Shown here in pieces: positions 32,701 through 43,385 of a stretch of 64,000 nucleotides of DNA. A program made the position numbers and the translations under genes. The stretch's first letter is position 1. The number at the start of each line of letters is the position of its first letter. The notes under the pieces are model-generated. The model saw only the letters and a list, made by a program, of their open reading frames with translations, was not told where the DNA came from and did not search any database. This DNA is from Auricularia sp. M13 (lineage: Eukaryota > Basidiomycota > Agaricomycetes > Auriculariales > Auriculariaceae): contig CM073194.1 of the NCBI GenBank assembly GCA_037042915.1, forward strand, positions 2,356,001 through 2,420,000, read 5' to 3'.

Positions 32701-34754
32701 CGAACGGCACAGGGTCGCGCGGAAGGAATTCGGAGAGAGGAAGGTGCAGCAGGCGCCGCGACGTAATTGGAATTATGCAGCAGACGAGCACCGCGACGGA
32801 ATTTGGAAGGTGCAGCAAGCGAGCACGGCGACGTAATCGGAAATACGCAGCAGACGCGCATTGGAGCGCCGCGAGGGAATTGGAATGCAGAGCAGACGCG
32901 CACCGTGACGCAATTGGAAGCTGCAGCAGGCGAGCGAGCGCCGCGGGGAAGTCCAGCCGCGCAGGGTCCCGCAGAACGCCCAGCTCTCGGCGCGATAAGA
33001 CTGCAGGGCGCGATCTCGTCTCCCATCTCATCGCAGGGCCGTGTCGCCCCTGCGATGGGACGACGAGAACGGAAGAAGAGCACGGGGGCTCGGGAGCAGA
33101 TGGCGTCGGGACGGCGTCCAACGAAAAGCAAGAAATAAGAGGCGTGGGCGGGGATGAATCAGGCGGCAATGAAAGGTTGTCGGTAAAGAGAAAGAGTGTG
33201 TTGCAAGGCAAGAAACGAAATCGGCGAGGGAATGGTATGGTATAGAATGGCAAAGAAGTGAACTGTGGAATGGAAGGAAACTGCGGACGCACCGTTGTCC
33301 CCGTCGCGCCTGCCCAGGAGCAGGGTGCGGTAGTCGTCGGCGGGGTCGGGGATCAGGCTCATGAACCACCCCATCTTGTCCGTGTCCGCCGGCTCGCCCC
33401 TGCAATGGCAATGGCAATGGCGTCAGCGCCTCGCCATGACGAATGAGGATGGGGAATAGGCGTTGCGCGCAGGGCCGCGTCGCGCCGTACTCTGACCACC
33501 CGCCGGGCAGTACAGCGCTCCAACCGCCCGTGGCGCAGTGCAGCGCTCCAACCGCCCGTCGCGCAGTGCAGCGCTCCGACCGCCCCATCCAACACACCCA
33601 GGATGTGAAGCAAGAAAGAGAGCGACGCACGTAAACTGGTCGACCATGCCGACCTTCTTGAGGTCCTCGTCGAAGTTGGGCGGCGCGGGCAGCTCGAGGC
33701 TCGCGTAGAACATCTTGGGGTTGTACTCCTGGCGCAGCCCCGCGGGGAGCGCGACGACGCGCGAGAGGAGCTTGAGGCCCGCTTGCGTGTTGCCCGTGCA
33801 GTCTGCGCGACGGCGGGAGCGTCAGCGGGCGGGACATGGCGAGCGATTTAAAGGGCAGGCTCAGAGGGATTAAAGGGGCTACGCACCGACGACAAGGGCC
33901 GAGTCGAGCTCGTGCACGGCGCCCGCGGCATCGCGGTACGACACGCTGCGGATCGCGCTGTCCTTGTCGTCGAGGTTGAACGCGGTCGCCGTGCCGTGGA
34001 CGAACTCGACGGTCGGGCACTGCTCCTTGACGAGGCGGCGCAGGACGGTCTCGAAGGTGCGGCGGGAGGAGTAGATGATCTGGTGGTCGGCGTCGGCGTA
34101 CTTGTGCATCGGCACGCGCTGCGGCGTGTTGGCCAGGTGCAGCCGGAAGTCGCCCGGCAGAATTCTAGCGTTACACACATGGCGTTAGGGGCAAGCGCGG
34201 AGAAGAGACCAGAAGAGACGGACGCACTTGATGCCGGCGGCGAGGGCGACGTCGTCGAAGCCGACAAACATCTTGCGCAGGAACCGCGTCAGCAGGATCT
34301 GGAACACTGCCCGCGCCCGTCGTCGTCAGCGTTGGCAGCGGGAAAGGGGGGTTGGAAAGAACGGACCGTGCATGGCGCAGTACTGCCAGACGCGCGAGCG
34401 CGAGTGCGCGACGGCCCGGTACGTCTCGCCGCGCACGCCGTCGAGCACCTCGCGCGTGCCGTGCTCCTCGCCGTGCACCGCGGCGGGCGTGAAGGTGAAC
34501 GCCTCGGGCTCGAGCACGACGACGCGCGCAAAGTGGTCGCGCAGCACGCGCGCCGCGGCGAGCCCCGCGATGCTGCCGCCGCACACCACCGCCGTGCCCG
34601 CGCGCTTGGCCGCCACGGGCGCGCCGACGTTGGCGAGGTCCGGCAGGCCGGTGTAGGTGCGCATGAGGTACGAGCGCAGCGCCGCGCGCGCGAGGAGCAG
34701 GCTGGGGAGCGCCACCGCCGCAGCGGTCAGCGCGAGCTCTGTCGTGCTGGGCAT
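29791..34754 (-). CDS. FAD-dependent monooxygenase 2, membrane-anchored
   Basis: Paralogue of FMO1. Nine exons on the minus strand: 34754-34367, 34306-34228, 34164-33887, 33802-33631, 33399-33293, 31154-30984, 30790-30691, 30483-30234, 29919-29791 (557 aa). The N-terminal anchor (LALTAAAVALPSLLLARAAL) is followed by the Rossmann motif VVCGGSIAGLAAARVL (CGGSIAG at 58-64), VDCTGNTQAG, and FVALGDATMRLNP. The C-terminus APSTIAKVLWEGLFP matches FMO1 closely. Two exons keep exactly the same length in both genes (79 and 100 nt). Introns are 60, 63, 84, 231, 2138, 193, 207 and 314 nt, five of them far above the local norm. The substrate is unknown. A TTATAT element lies about 75 bp upstream of the start. 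Confidence 0.9.
30505..30602 (-). repeat. 56-bp duplication in FMO2 intron 7
   Basis: gctgggacaaga starts at 30505 and again at 30561, followed in both copies by a similar stretch ending in gcgcgatgg. It lies inside intron 30484-30690. A 26-bp repeat (gccccgaca at 30880 and 30906) occurs in the next intron, 30791-30983. Confidence 0.75.
31155..33292 (-). repeat. 2138-nt FMO2 intron filled with tandem repeats
   Basis: Bounded by donor gtgcgtccg (after GAC AAC G) and acceptor ctcgcag (before TC GTG CTC), at the same position and phase as the 147-nt intron of FMO1. Contents: a 23-bp repeat with cagtgg at 31514, 31537, 31560 and 31583; a 28-bp duplication at 32185/32213; a higher-order array of agcagcag, aaatggcgtgcg and ccccgtcctcagcacgatc elements at about 32340-32650; and degenerate units of about 38-45 bp containing gcagcagacgcgcac and aattggaa at about 32740-32935. 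No transposase or reverse transcriptase frame was recognised. Confidence 0.85.
33513..33590 (-). repeat. 28-bp tandem repeat in FMO2 intron 4
   Basis: cagcgctcc recurs at 33513, 33541 and 33569, exactly 28 bp apart, with units about 90 percent alike. It lies inside the 231-nt intron 33400-33630. Confidence 0.85.
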
Positions 34755-37013
34755 CGTCGGCTGGGTAAGGGGGAGAAGGGGAAGAGAAGGAGGGGAAGCG
34801 GAGTCCGATGTCTTCTCGCCAAGCCAAGATATAACCAGGACGATCGCCCCGCGGTCCGGGCAAATTAGACGCCCGCAAGCCCGCCCGACCAAATTGCAAT
34901 TGCCCTATTTCGATTTCATATGCACGGCTCCTGCATTTCCTCCTCCTCCTCTGCGCGAAAAACTTTCGTCGACTTTGAAGATCTGACACTGACAGAAACG
35001 TCCGATCTCGTCGGCTCAATGCTCAGCCAGCCCCGCGTCCTCGAATCGGAACAAATCAAAAAATAAGCGGCTGCCAGGAAGTGTGAGTGTGATTACCTAC
35101 CGGCAATGAGCATAATGCCATACTGAACATGCTCGGCGTCTCTCTCCCACCTCGACATCGCCATCGCTCTCTACCAAGTCCGGCCAGCGCTCCCTTGCAG
35201 ATTCCACATTCCAGATTCCAGAAGCCTTGCACTGGGCCCTGAAATCCGGAGCGCCCAGTCGCGTGTGTTCCACACACACTGCTTAGGTCAGCCTCGGGGA
35301 TTTTCAGGGGAATGCCTTTTTCTGATTAGGCGTCCGCGTGGGAATAGACTACCGGACTATCACTAGTGCGCGGTGGGAAGACTCGCGGGAGACGCTGCTT
35401 GCGCTCGCCGAGCTCAGCAGACGCTGCGTCTCATATTGGGGTGGCTACTCAACTTTGCTTTGAAGCAGCACCAGGGCTCGTTTGTGACTTGGCACTCCCA
35501 CCCCCATTTTACTCCCGCTAGAGCGTGACGGCCATGCAGTAAGTAGCTACATAGATTCGTCCGGAGGCTGAATCACAAGTAATGCGGACTCCGAGTCCAC
35601 AATGCTTGATGCCGGTGTCCGAGCGCCTGTCAGTGCTATTTCTACTACTCACACCCTGCAGCCACTCCTTTTCAACCTGTTTTCAAGTGTGGAAAACCAG
35701 TTGAAAATGCTAAAAAGCGGAAAACACCTTGGAAACAGGTTGAATACCTGTCCGATGCATTTTCAACCTATTTTCCAGGGGGAAAAACGGGTCAAAAAGG
35801 ACTGACTGCTTGGTGTGGTACTATCCAAGTTGGAACTCAAAATGCTGATGCGCGGGGACTCGGACGGTACTGGACTCTCCGCACTGTAGTTGCAAGGCAT
35901 CAATTTCCGTCCCTCAGTTCTCTTTGTGGTTGGATGCTCAAATATCTCTCCCACTCAGCCACGTCGCGTAGTGAGTCTCGTGCAAATCCGCGATCATACG
36001 TTTCCTGAGCATCTGAGGCAGTTCCCTATCAGACTGCCAGTGGACGACGCGACTCACGATTCAAGTCCCCTGGGCCATGACCAGCATCGGCGACCCGCTG
36101 CTGTGGAAGGAACACGGGTAGCTGTGGTGGGTCTGTGCGTCACGGTGCCGGCTTCTCAGGCTCTCATACAGTCACTATCTCGGACTTCGTGCGTGCAGGA
36201 ATACTATCAATCTGTCACGGTCTGGTGCGGTGCGGTGCGACCGGAACTCCATTACTCGCTCAACGACCTTTCTTCCGCGCCTCAGCCTCATACGCGCGCT
36301 GGCATCATCTCTCTCCAAGTTGCAATTTTGACTCGACGCTGAGGAGAGGACGGACGCTTTGCCGCCATCGCGAAAGATTACGGAGATTATGCCGCGTATT
36401 TCGGATGTCGCGTGTTTTCCACTCAGAAACATTACCGGACGAACTGTGTGGGCTCTGAGGTCTCGCTGCGCTTGATGAGCACCGAGAGATCGGCTACATA
36501 TGCTGAATCTGATTGTGAGATCTACGAGGGCGGAGCGCGTCCGATTCCTGTTCATTGCTTGAACTGTCGTTCTTGAGGGTGTTCTGGTCGAGGATTGGAA
36601 CTTATCTTCTGCATCGCTCCTTACACGATGTGTCCAAAAATGAACGCTGATGTCGGTAGTGTCGCTCGCACGAAGTTAGTGGCGACAAGACCAATATTTG
36701 TCACCCCCGCGACGCTTCTATGTGTAAGGAAATCAGTTTTAGAGGGAGTGTGACACTTGGCTGTGGGGCCATTACTGTCAATACGCCCGTTCTCGCCATG
36801 TGTCTGCTCTTGATTTTGATCTCATCAGTCCCCTTCCGTCCCACATTTTCCACAATCAAACACTTTTGCATGTGACTTATCTTTATGTATATTCACGAGG
36901 TGCACTAGCAGCGCGGATCTCTTACTTGCGACGGAGTCGGTGGCGATTTTGTCGTGATCACGTCGGAGTACGAAAGCGCTCCGAGGCTCGTGCCAAGCTT
37001 TTCCACTCTCGCC
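34755..37013. other. 2.3-kb intergenic region between FMO2 and F-box D
   Basis: No supported gene. It includes the divergent 5' flanks of both neighbours and a cluster of inverted and direct repeats at 35669-35776 (separate entry). The open frame 35890-36342 (+) has no recognisable feature. Confidence 0.45.
35669..35776. repeat. Cluster of inverted repeats around TTTTCAACCTGTTTTC
   Basis: ttttcaacctgttttc at 35669 faces ggaaaaccagttgaaaa at 35691. A second pair is ggaaacaggttgaa at 35731 and ttttcaacctattttcc at 35760. Four copies of one roughly 16-bp motif in alternating orientation lie within about 110 bp, able to form stacked hairpins. No target-site duplication was identified. Confidence 0.6.
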
Positions 37014-38646
37014 ATGTCCGCACCAGGCATGAAGCGTGATAGCTTAGAGAATCTCCTAGGCGCTCTGAAGCATGCTGCTGCTGCTACTGTAAGTCGAGAT
37101 GAGTGCATGACGAGGTGCGTGCGCGTTTTTCAACTTTGCGCCAACGACTTGGTCTGACTGTCGATGGCTTTCCAGTGCCGCCGCAGCGGAGCGCGCCGTC
37201 TCAGAACTGCGGGCCGAACTCGAAAGAACTCTCGCGTCTGTTCTGAACGACCGCAACTCGCGCACCGTTGTCGGACGCGTCCCTCCTGAACTCTGGATTT
37301 TAGTCTGGAAATATGCCGCGTTCGACGATATGGTCTCGATCGCGCGCGTCTGCCATGGCTGGCGCACGCTGGCGCGCAGCCATTCGATGCTGTGGACAGA
37401 TGTTGCGATAGAGTCCACCGTGCACGAGACGAGCTGTGACTGCGGCGCGTGCGAGGCGTCAGGGTCGCTCGCCCGCGCGGGCGCTACCAATCTCGGTCCC
37501 GCGCGCGTCGCTCTGAATCAGCTGAGCAAGGGCAAGCCCGTCACCCTGACGGTCTCCTCTCCGCACTGGCAGACAAACGAACTATTCCTTACCCGGCTGC
37601 CACTCTGCGTTGCGCCGAGCGTGGACCGGCTGGTCGAGCTCAACATCGCCTTTTGCGACGAGCAGCTGTTGCATTCCCTCCTCGGCGCGGTCGACATCTG
37701 GCCTGCGTTGCGCAATCTCACGATGGGCTATCTGGACCAACGTCCGCGCGACGAGGCGGCCCCTTTCCTGTGCCGCAGCGTGCAGTTTCCCGAGCTCCGA
37801 TACCTCGTCATGGGGCCCTATCTCTCGTGGCCGTTGCCCTAAGATTTTGAAGAGCCTCTGGTTTTGCCCGCCATCCGAGAGCTGACGTGCACGTTCGCGA
37901 GCGACTACGACATGGTCCTCGCCCTCAAAGCCTGCACCGCGTCCGCCCCCGGCAGGCTCCCCAACCTCGGCTTTCACTGGCGGCTCAACGCGAACGACCC
38001 GGAGATATTCGCGATGGACGACATCATGTACGACGTGCTCGACAAGCTGCGCAATGCCCGCATCAGCAATATCTCCGCAGCGCAGGAGTACACCATCTTG
38101 ACCATTTTCGCGCGCTCCGGCCCGGGGCGCGAGTTCCTCCAGCTGGGGTATCTGGAGAAGACGGTTGCTCAGGGGCTCCGCGCGTGCAGACATCTGGAAG
38201 TGGAACACGGACTGGAGCTGAGGCTCGCGCGGATCGACAATGCCGTCGAGCTGGACGTCTACGACGGCGTGAATGCGGTTGAAGTCGCCTTCCCCGCCGT
38301 ACCTGCCGGGCGCGCAAGTATTAACTGGGACGCCGTTCCACAGTATCTGACCGCGATGACCGTAGAGGCTGCGCTCTGGGACGACGTGCTCCACGCCTTG
38401 CCGCCTGCGCCGAGGGTGAAACAGATTACTCTGCGCGTCAGCGACAATGCCGACCTTGATTGCGTTCGCCCGCGCGACGATTCTGGGCTATGGGTGTTCT
38501 CGCCGGACGTCACTCTGCGCTTGGAGCGCAGTACATGGCGCTTTGGTGATGTGGTTGTGCCTTCAGAGAGCGTCGAGCGCGTGAAGTCGCTGCTGAATGC
38601 ACGCACTGTTTTGTTTGACGGCGTGCGAGTACGGGATTTGCTTTGA
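37014..38646 (+). pseudogene. F-box protein paralogue D, single in-frame stop
   Basis: Exons 37014-37114 and 37176-38646. Exon 1 is 101 nt, the same as in paralogue B. MSAPGMKRDSLENLLGALKH leads to the F-box (VPPELWILVWKYAAFDDMVSIARVCHGWRTL) and Leu-rich repeats, and the frame is open to 38646 except for TAA at 37840-37842, between YLSWPLP and DFEEPLVLPA. Paralogue B has Glu (PAPEDL) at that place, so a GAA-to-TAA change explains it. No splice sites flank the stop that would remove it in phase. It could be a new null allele, a readthrough site or an error. Confidence 0.75.
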
Positions 38647-39034
38647 TTACGCTACGTTTCTTCTTCTGGCGCTTTTTGTTCGCTTGCTCAGTGCTATTCG
38701 ATGCTTTGTCTGTCGTGCGATCTGGTGCTATTTGCATTTTAATTGCTCCATCGAACCTCGGTCGAACCTGCCACGTATCCGTGGTCCAGAGGTCTCTCCC
38801 GCTATAATCACATTGCCGGCCCACATCACGCAGAGGTGTCGATCTGGGCGACGCGCACCACGCTCCGCCGGTTTTGGCAGGATTGCCGGACCTGACCACG
38901 GATGAAGCATGCATTGGCCCGTGACGGCGTGGTCAGAACTGTTTGGCCAGACATTTAAAAGGATGCCACCATTCCGCTCGTTACATTGCCCTGCACCCCC
39001 CCTCATACGTTCTTCGCCTGTCCCAGCGCTCGCG
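38647..39034. other. Spacer between F-box D and F-box E
   Basis: About 390 nt; promoter side of F-box E. No other feature seen. Confidence 0.4.
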
Positions 39035-40842
39035 ATGGCTCGGCTCTCATACGCGACTAGACGTCCCGCCCGTCATACGGGCAACTTGGTCGTGTCGCGC
39101 TCGAGGTGTGTTCTGCGATAGGTCGGACCCGTACGACTTGCTCATTCAACCACCGTAGCGGCGACGGAGCCATTCGGTCCTTGACCCTTCCCCGGGATCG
39201 CAAGCGCGACGTGACGGCGCTCCGCCAACACAACGCAAGAGCGTCGCTGCAGAACCGCGTGCCGCCCGAGGTCTGGTGCATCGTCTGGGCTCTGCTGCAC
39301 CAGACAGACCGGATGGCGGTCACCCACGTGTGCTCGACGTGGCGCGCGCTCGCCATCTCGTGTCCCGCCGTCTGGAGCAACATTGACGCTGTCGTCGTCG
39401 CGCACAGGTCATGCCGATGCGCGAACAACGACGAGATCCATTGGGAATCGCATCTCCGGCCGGCGTTGCGGGAAGACCTCCGGTCCAACTTGCGCGTGAC
39501 GCAGAACGTCCTTGCACGCACTGGCAGTGGAAACGCCAGGCTGTCGCTGAACGTGCAGGTGCTGGTGCGAGATCATGCGCATGCGGTCGACTGGGCGGGC
39601 CGGCTGGCCTCTGTGCTCGCGCCGTACGCTGCGCGCCTGCAACACATTCACGTTGCAGCCGAGAGCCTGGAGTTCCCGGCCGCGCTTCTCGACCGCTTCG
39701 ACGCGCTGCCCGCGCTGCGCGGCCTGACGAGCGACATGGTCTCTCGGTACGATGTGCCGCCGCCCGTTCCGTTCACGTCGCGGGCGCTCGTGCTCCCCAA
39801 CCTGCGGAATATCAACCTCGACACGCCCGGGACGACGTGGCCGTCCGTGGCCGGCTTCGCCATTCCGCACCTTGCCACGCTGTCCATCCATGTCTGCACG
39901 ACAGCCGAGATCGTGCGCGCGCTGGACGCCTGCCCGCAGCTTGCCGTTCTCCACCTCAACTTCGCGCTTGAAGACGAGGACGCCGCGGAGCGCACGAGGA
40001 CTGCTTCTGCGATTGCTGTGCATTGCCGCAGCGGGCGGATACGCGAGGTGGTCATCGACGAGGTGGCCCGCACGACCGACGTCTGCCCGGGCCAGGACTG
40101 GGTGTTCGCGGCGTTCGGCCATCCGCAGGTGAAGGCCCTGCATCTTCTTTACGAGGAATTCTCTTTGGGCGGCCTGCGGACTTTCTGGGACATCGGCGGC
40201 GATATCGACCTCGGCATCACGCTCCGCGGACAGGCGCTTGTATTCCGGGCCACCGACAGCACGTCCGGCCCGGGGAAGCGCGTACGCTCCGTCCGCCTGC
40301 CCTTCAATACATCTGCATGGCCGCGCAGTGCGGTTCGCGCCATCTTTTCCACTCTCTGGGCGGCTGTCACCGAGCGCCGGCGCCTGCGCGACATCGACAG
40401 ACTGACGGTGGACGCGTCGCTGTACTGCGACTTCCTGCGCACGCTGCCTGCGCAGAACTTCCTGACGCAGCTCACCGTCGTCCTCTTTGAACCTCCGCAC
40501 GTCGACATCATGATCATCTCCTCCGAGTCGTCCACGCTCGGCAATTGCAATTGCAACGCGGGACCGCCCCGATTCCCCGCCTTACACACGCTGCGCATCA
40601 CGCGGGCAGACGCGTCGATCCCGGCGCTGTGCCAATCGCAGGTCGACGCCGTCCTGAAGTCGCTTTCCCTCGCGGCCACCTTTGACAGCACCCAGTTTAT
40701 CGAGCCCGACTCGGGGCTCCTCGCGGGTCGCGGTGAGACTTCGAATTCCGCGCGCGACCTTGTTCCGCAGTCTCGAGAGGACAAGCCGGACCGCCAGTTT
40801 CGCGGGCTGACGGTCGAGCTGACGGTCTTGACTGTCGCTTGA
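39035..40842 (+). CDS. F-box/LRR protein E (intact)
   Basis: Exon 1 39035-39105 (MARLSYATRRPARHTG) and exon 2 39159-40842, with a 53-nt intron (phase 2), give 584 aa. The F-box is RVPPEVWCIVWALLHQTDRMAVTHVCSTWRALAI interpreted over residues about 65-98, continuing CPAVWSNIDAVVVAHRS. Leu-rich units follow (LPALRGLTS, LPNLRNINLD, IPHLATLSIHV, CPQLAVLHLNF). The start was chosen because the ATG exon splices in phase to the F-box frame, which has no ATG close upstream of its own. It would act as a substrate receptor of an SCF ubiquitin ligase. It is only distantly related to paralogues B-D. Confidence 0.8.
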
Positions 40843-41650
40843 TGTATTCTACGTACCTGCTGTACTTACCGGATTGAATATTGGATTTGTCGAAATACTG
40901 CCCATACTGTACATCAAGTTCGTATGTTTTCATGTGTGACTCAGCTCGAGAGGTGGCCGCCGCTCTGGATCTGTTCGGATTGAAGCGGCGACGTTAGATG
41001 GGAGAAGTCGCGTCGGACGCAGTGTCGCCTCTCTGACCGACCTTTAAGTCGGACGAATCCTGCCATCGAGATCCGTGCATGCATGCGGAAGGCTCATCTT
41101 TCCGCCGCGGAGTGAAGACCAATGCAAGTTTAATGGATCTATTTGCCTAAGACTTACTTGAGCATCTCTGGACTCAACTCAGACCAGAAGACTGTGCTAC
41201 AGCGGAGCATCTGATAGCACTGTCAAGGACTCAAAATTGGGAATTAATATCATTACAGTAACATGACTGCCAGTGGGTGAACTTGAAGCCGTCAGCAAAC
41301 TTGAAGGAAAACAGCTCGAGATTTGAATCGCGAATCAGCCAGCCGTAACGCAACGCTCTACGATATCGCTACATTACAGTACATACACGCGACAACGGCA
41401 TTAATATCTCCTCGTATCACTCTAGCTAAGGAACCGCCGCACTGGCAGATCCAAGACGGCGAGCGAACCCCGAACACTGCGCGGTAGACTCTCGTACTGC
41501 CCACCATCTGGCAGACTGCCCTCGCTCCTCACCATAGCCATCGCCCCCCTTAGTAGACGATCCCCTCGCCCTCTATCTAGTAAGTGAAACTGCCAGATCA
41601 TCAGAAATCGAGGGCCAGCCGCGCGAGCAACCGCGTGAAAAACTCATAAC
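40843..41650. other. Intergenic, convergent 3' ends
   Basis: About 800 nt between the 3' ends of F-box E and GRASP. AT-rich; nothing recognised. Confidence 0.45.
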
Positions 41651-43385
41651 TCACTCATCTTCAGACCGGACGACGACCGCGCTCCCGCTCCCGCTGCCGC
41701 TCTCCGAACCCGGCACCGAGGTCGTCGTTGATGGTGGGCGGAAGACGGTGTTGGAGGATGCGGCGGCGGCGGTGGGTACGACGGGGATGCGGTGTAGGAT
41801 GCCGAACCTGGGGAAGAAGGGAGGGGAGGGTTGGCGTTAGTGTTAGTGAGGTGGCAAGGGAGGGGAACGGAGGGAGGAGTGGAGTGGAATGGAGGCGGAC
41901 TCGGAACGCGGAGGGAAGAGCGGCACTGGGTGTGTGAGGAGGACGAAAGGGGCGCGGCGGAAGGGAGAGGGAGCATGCAGGCTGCGACAGCAAGTGGAGG
42001 CTGCGCATCGGGCGTCACGGCGGGCAGCGAAGGCTGCTGCAGCGTCGCGCGCGTGCGCGCCGTGCCAGTGGGAAGGGACGATGGGCCTGCATAGAGCAGC
42101 CACGGCTGACGCGGATAGGACGTCGCATTCGTACCGCGAGCTCGAACCGCGTAGCGCGACCAAGAAGCAGGATGCAACGACGGAAAAGAGCCTCAGGCTG
42201 CGCTGACAGCTAACGACGACGCGCTCAAATGAAATGGTTCGGGCAATTCTAGCACGAACGGCCGTAGGAGCAAATGAGCGGGACGCGCGGATGGGATGGG
42301 ATGGCGGGCGCGCGGGGAGCCGCAAGGAAGGGGTTGGATAGAGAGAGTGTGTGTGTGGGAGGAAGAAGGTTCGCGGCGTTGTACGCGCCGCGCCGATCCT
42401 GGTGATGAAGAGAGCGGCGCAGTGCGCGAGTCGGGGAGGGCAGCTGACGACGCGCACGAGCGCTCGGGCGCATGAAGAGCAGGCGGCGCTGCAGCACAGC
42501 GGAATGCTCTGAAGTGATGCAAGACGCGCAAGCGGGCCTGGATCGCAGCGGCGGGACGGTACGAGAACGAAGGGTAGAGCGAGCAGTGACGGATGCAGAG
42601 GCAAGGGACGTACCCGAACACGCATCCGAGCAGGCCCTCGCCGCCCCACTGTCGATTCGGGACCAGCACGACCTCGCGCAGCGTACTGTCATAGCCGTAA
42701 TGAGTATCCTCGTAGCACAATAAGTCGTCGGGACGCACTCAAAGTCGTACGAATACACGTAGACGCGCAACGGCCGGTCGATATGCTGCGCTCACACATC
42801 AGCATCTTTGCTAATGGGGCAGGGACAACGCACGGCCTGGACGACCTCGTAAAAGTCGGCCTCTGCAAAGAGCGGGCCGCCGCTCCAGCCGACGATCCAG
42901 TCGCCGAGCGGCACGAGGCCGGCGCTCTCGGCGGGCGAGCCCTCGAGCACGTCCAGCACCCGCCACACGTTGTCCAGCGCCCCGTGCGGCCGGCACACCC
43001 GCATGCTCAGCCCCAGCAGCCCGCCGGCGCCGGCGCCCCATGCGCGCGAGGGCGTCACCGGCACCACTATCCGTTCAAGTATGAGCATTGAGCAGCCAGC
43101 GCGACAAGAAGGACGATACGCACGGCGGGCCTCGCGCGTCTTGCAGCTCCACACGACGAGCTCGAGCTCGCGCTCCTCGTGCGCCGCGACGAGCGCCTCG
43201 AGCCGGTCCAGCGCCGCGTCGTCGACGGCCGACTCGGAGGACGCGTCGAAGCCCGAGACGCCGACGATGAAGTCGAAGAACGCCTCCAGGCTCGTGTGCG
43301 CAGCCGGAGAGCCCGGCGCCACGCGCAGCACGTGCAGCGCGAGCGTCGGATGCGCGTGCGCGTCCGTGGACTCTGCAGCGCCCAT
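41651..43385 (-). CDS. GRH1: GRASP-family protein (Golgi reassembly stacking / Grh1-like)
   Basis: Peripheral membrane protein of the early secretory pathway, also used in unconventional secretion. Exons 43385-43124, 43066-42834, 42785-42739, 42685-42614 and 41807-41651 sum to 771 nt (256 aa). MGAAES gives the conserved Gly2 for myristoylation. Two GRASP-type PDZ domains follow: the first with LHVLRVAPGSPA and FFDFIVGVSGF, the second with LGLSMRVCRP, VLDVLEGSPAESAGL, DWIVGWSGGPL, LREVVLVPNRQWGGEGLLGC and GFGILHRIP. The tail is Ser-rich and short (about 40 residues), so the protein is shorter than yeast Grh1. The donor gtgcgt at 42738 was chosen because it rebuilds VYVYSYDF-D-TLREV. Intron 4 (41808-42613) is 806 nt and falls inside the second PDZ domain. 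Confidence 0.92.

Noticed and set aside
16454-34754. Complete secondary-metabolite gene cluster
   Set aside because: No backbone synthase or transporter was found, so only a tentative neighbourhood is reported.
37855-38646. Separate gene starting after the stop in F-box D
   Set aside because: Frame and sequence continue the F-box D protein exactly as in paralogue B; no own start or promoter is evident.
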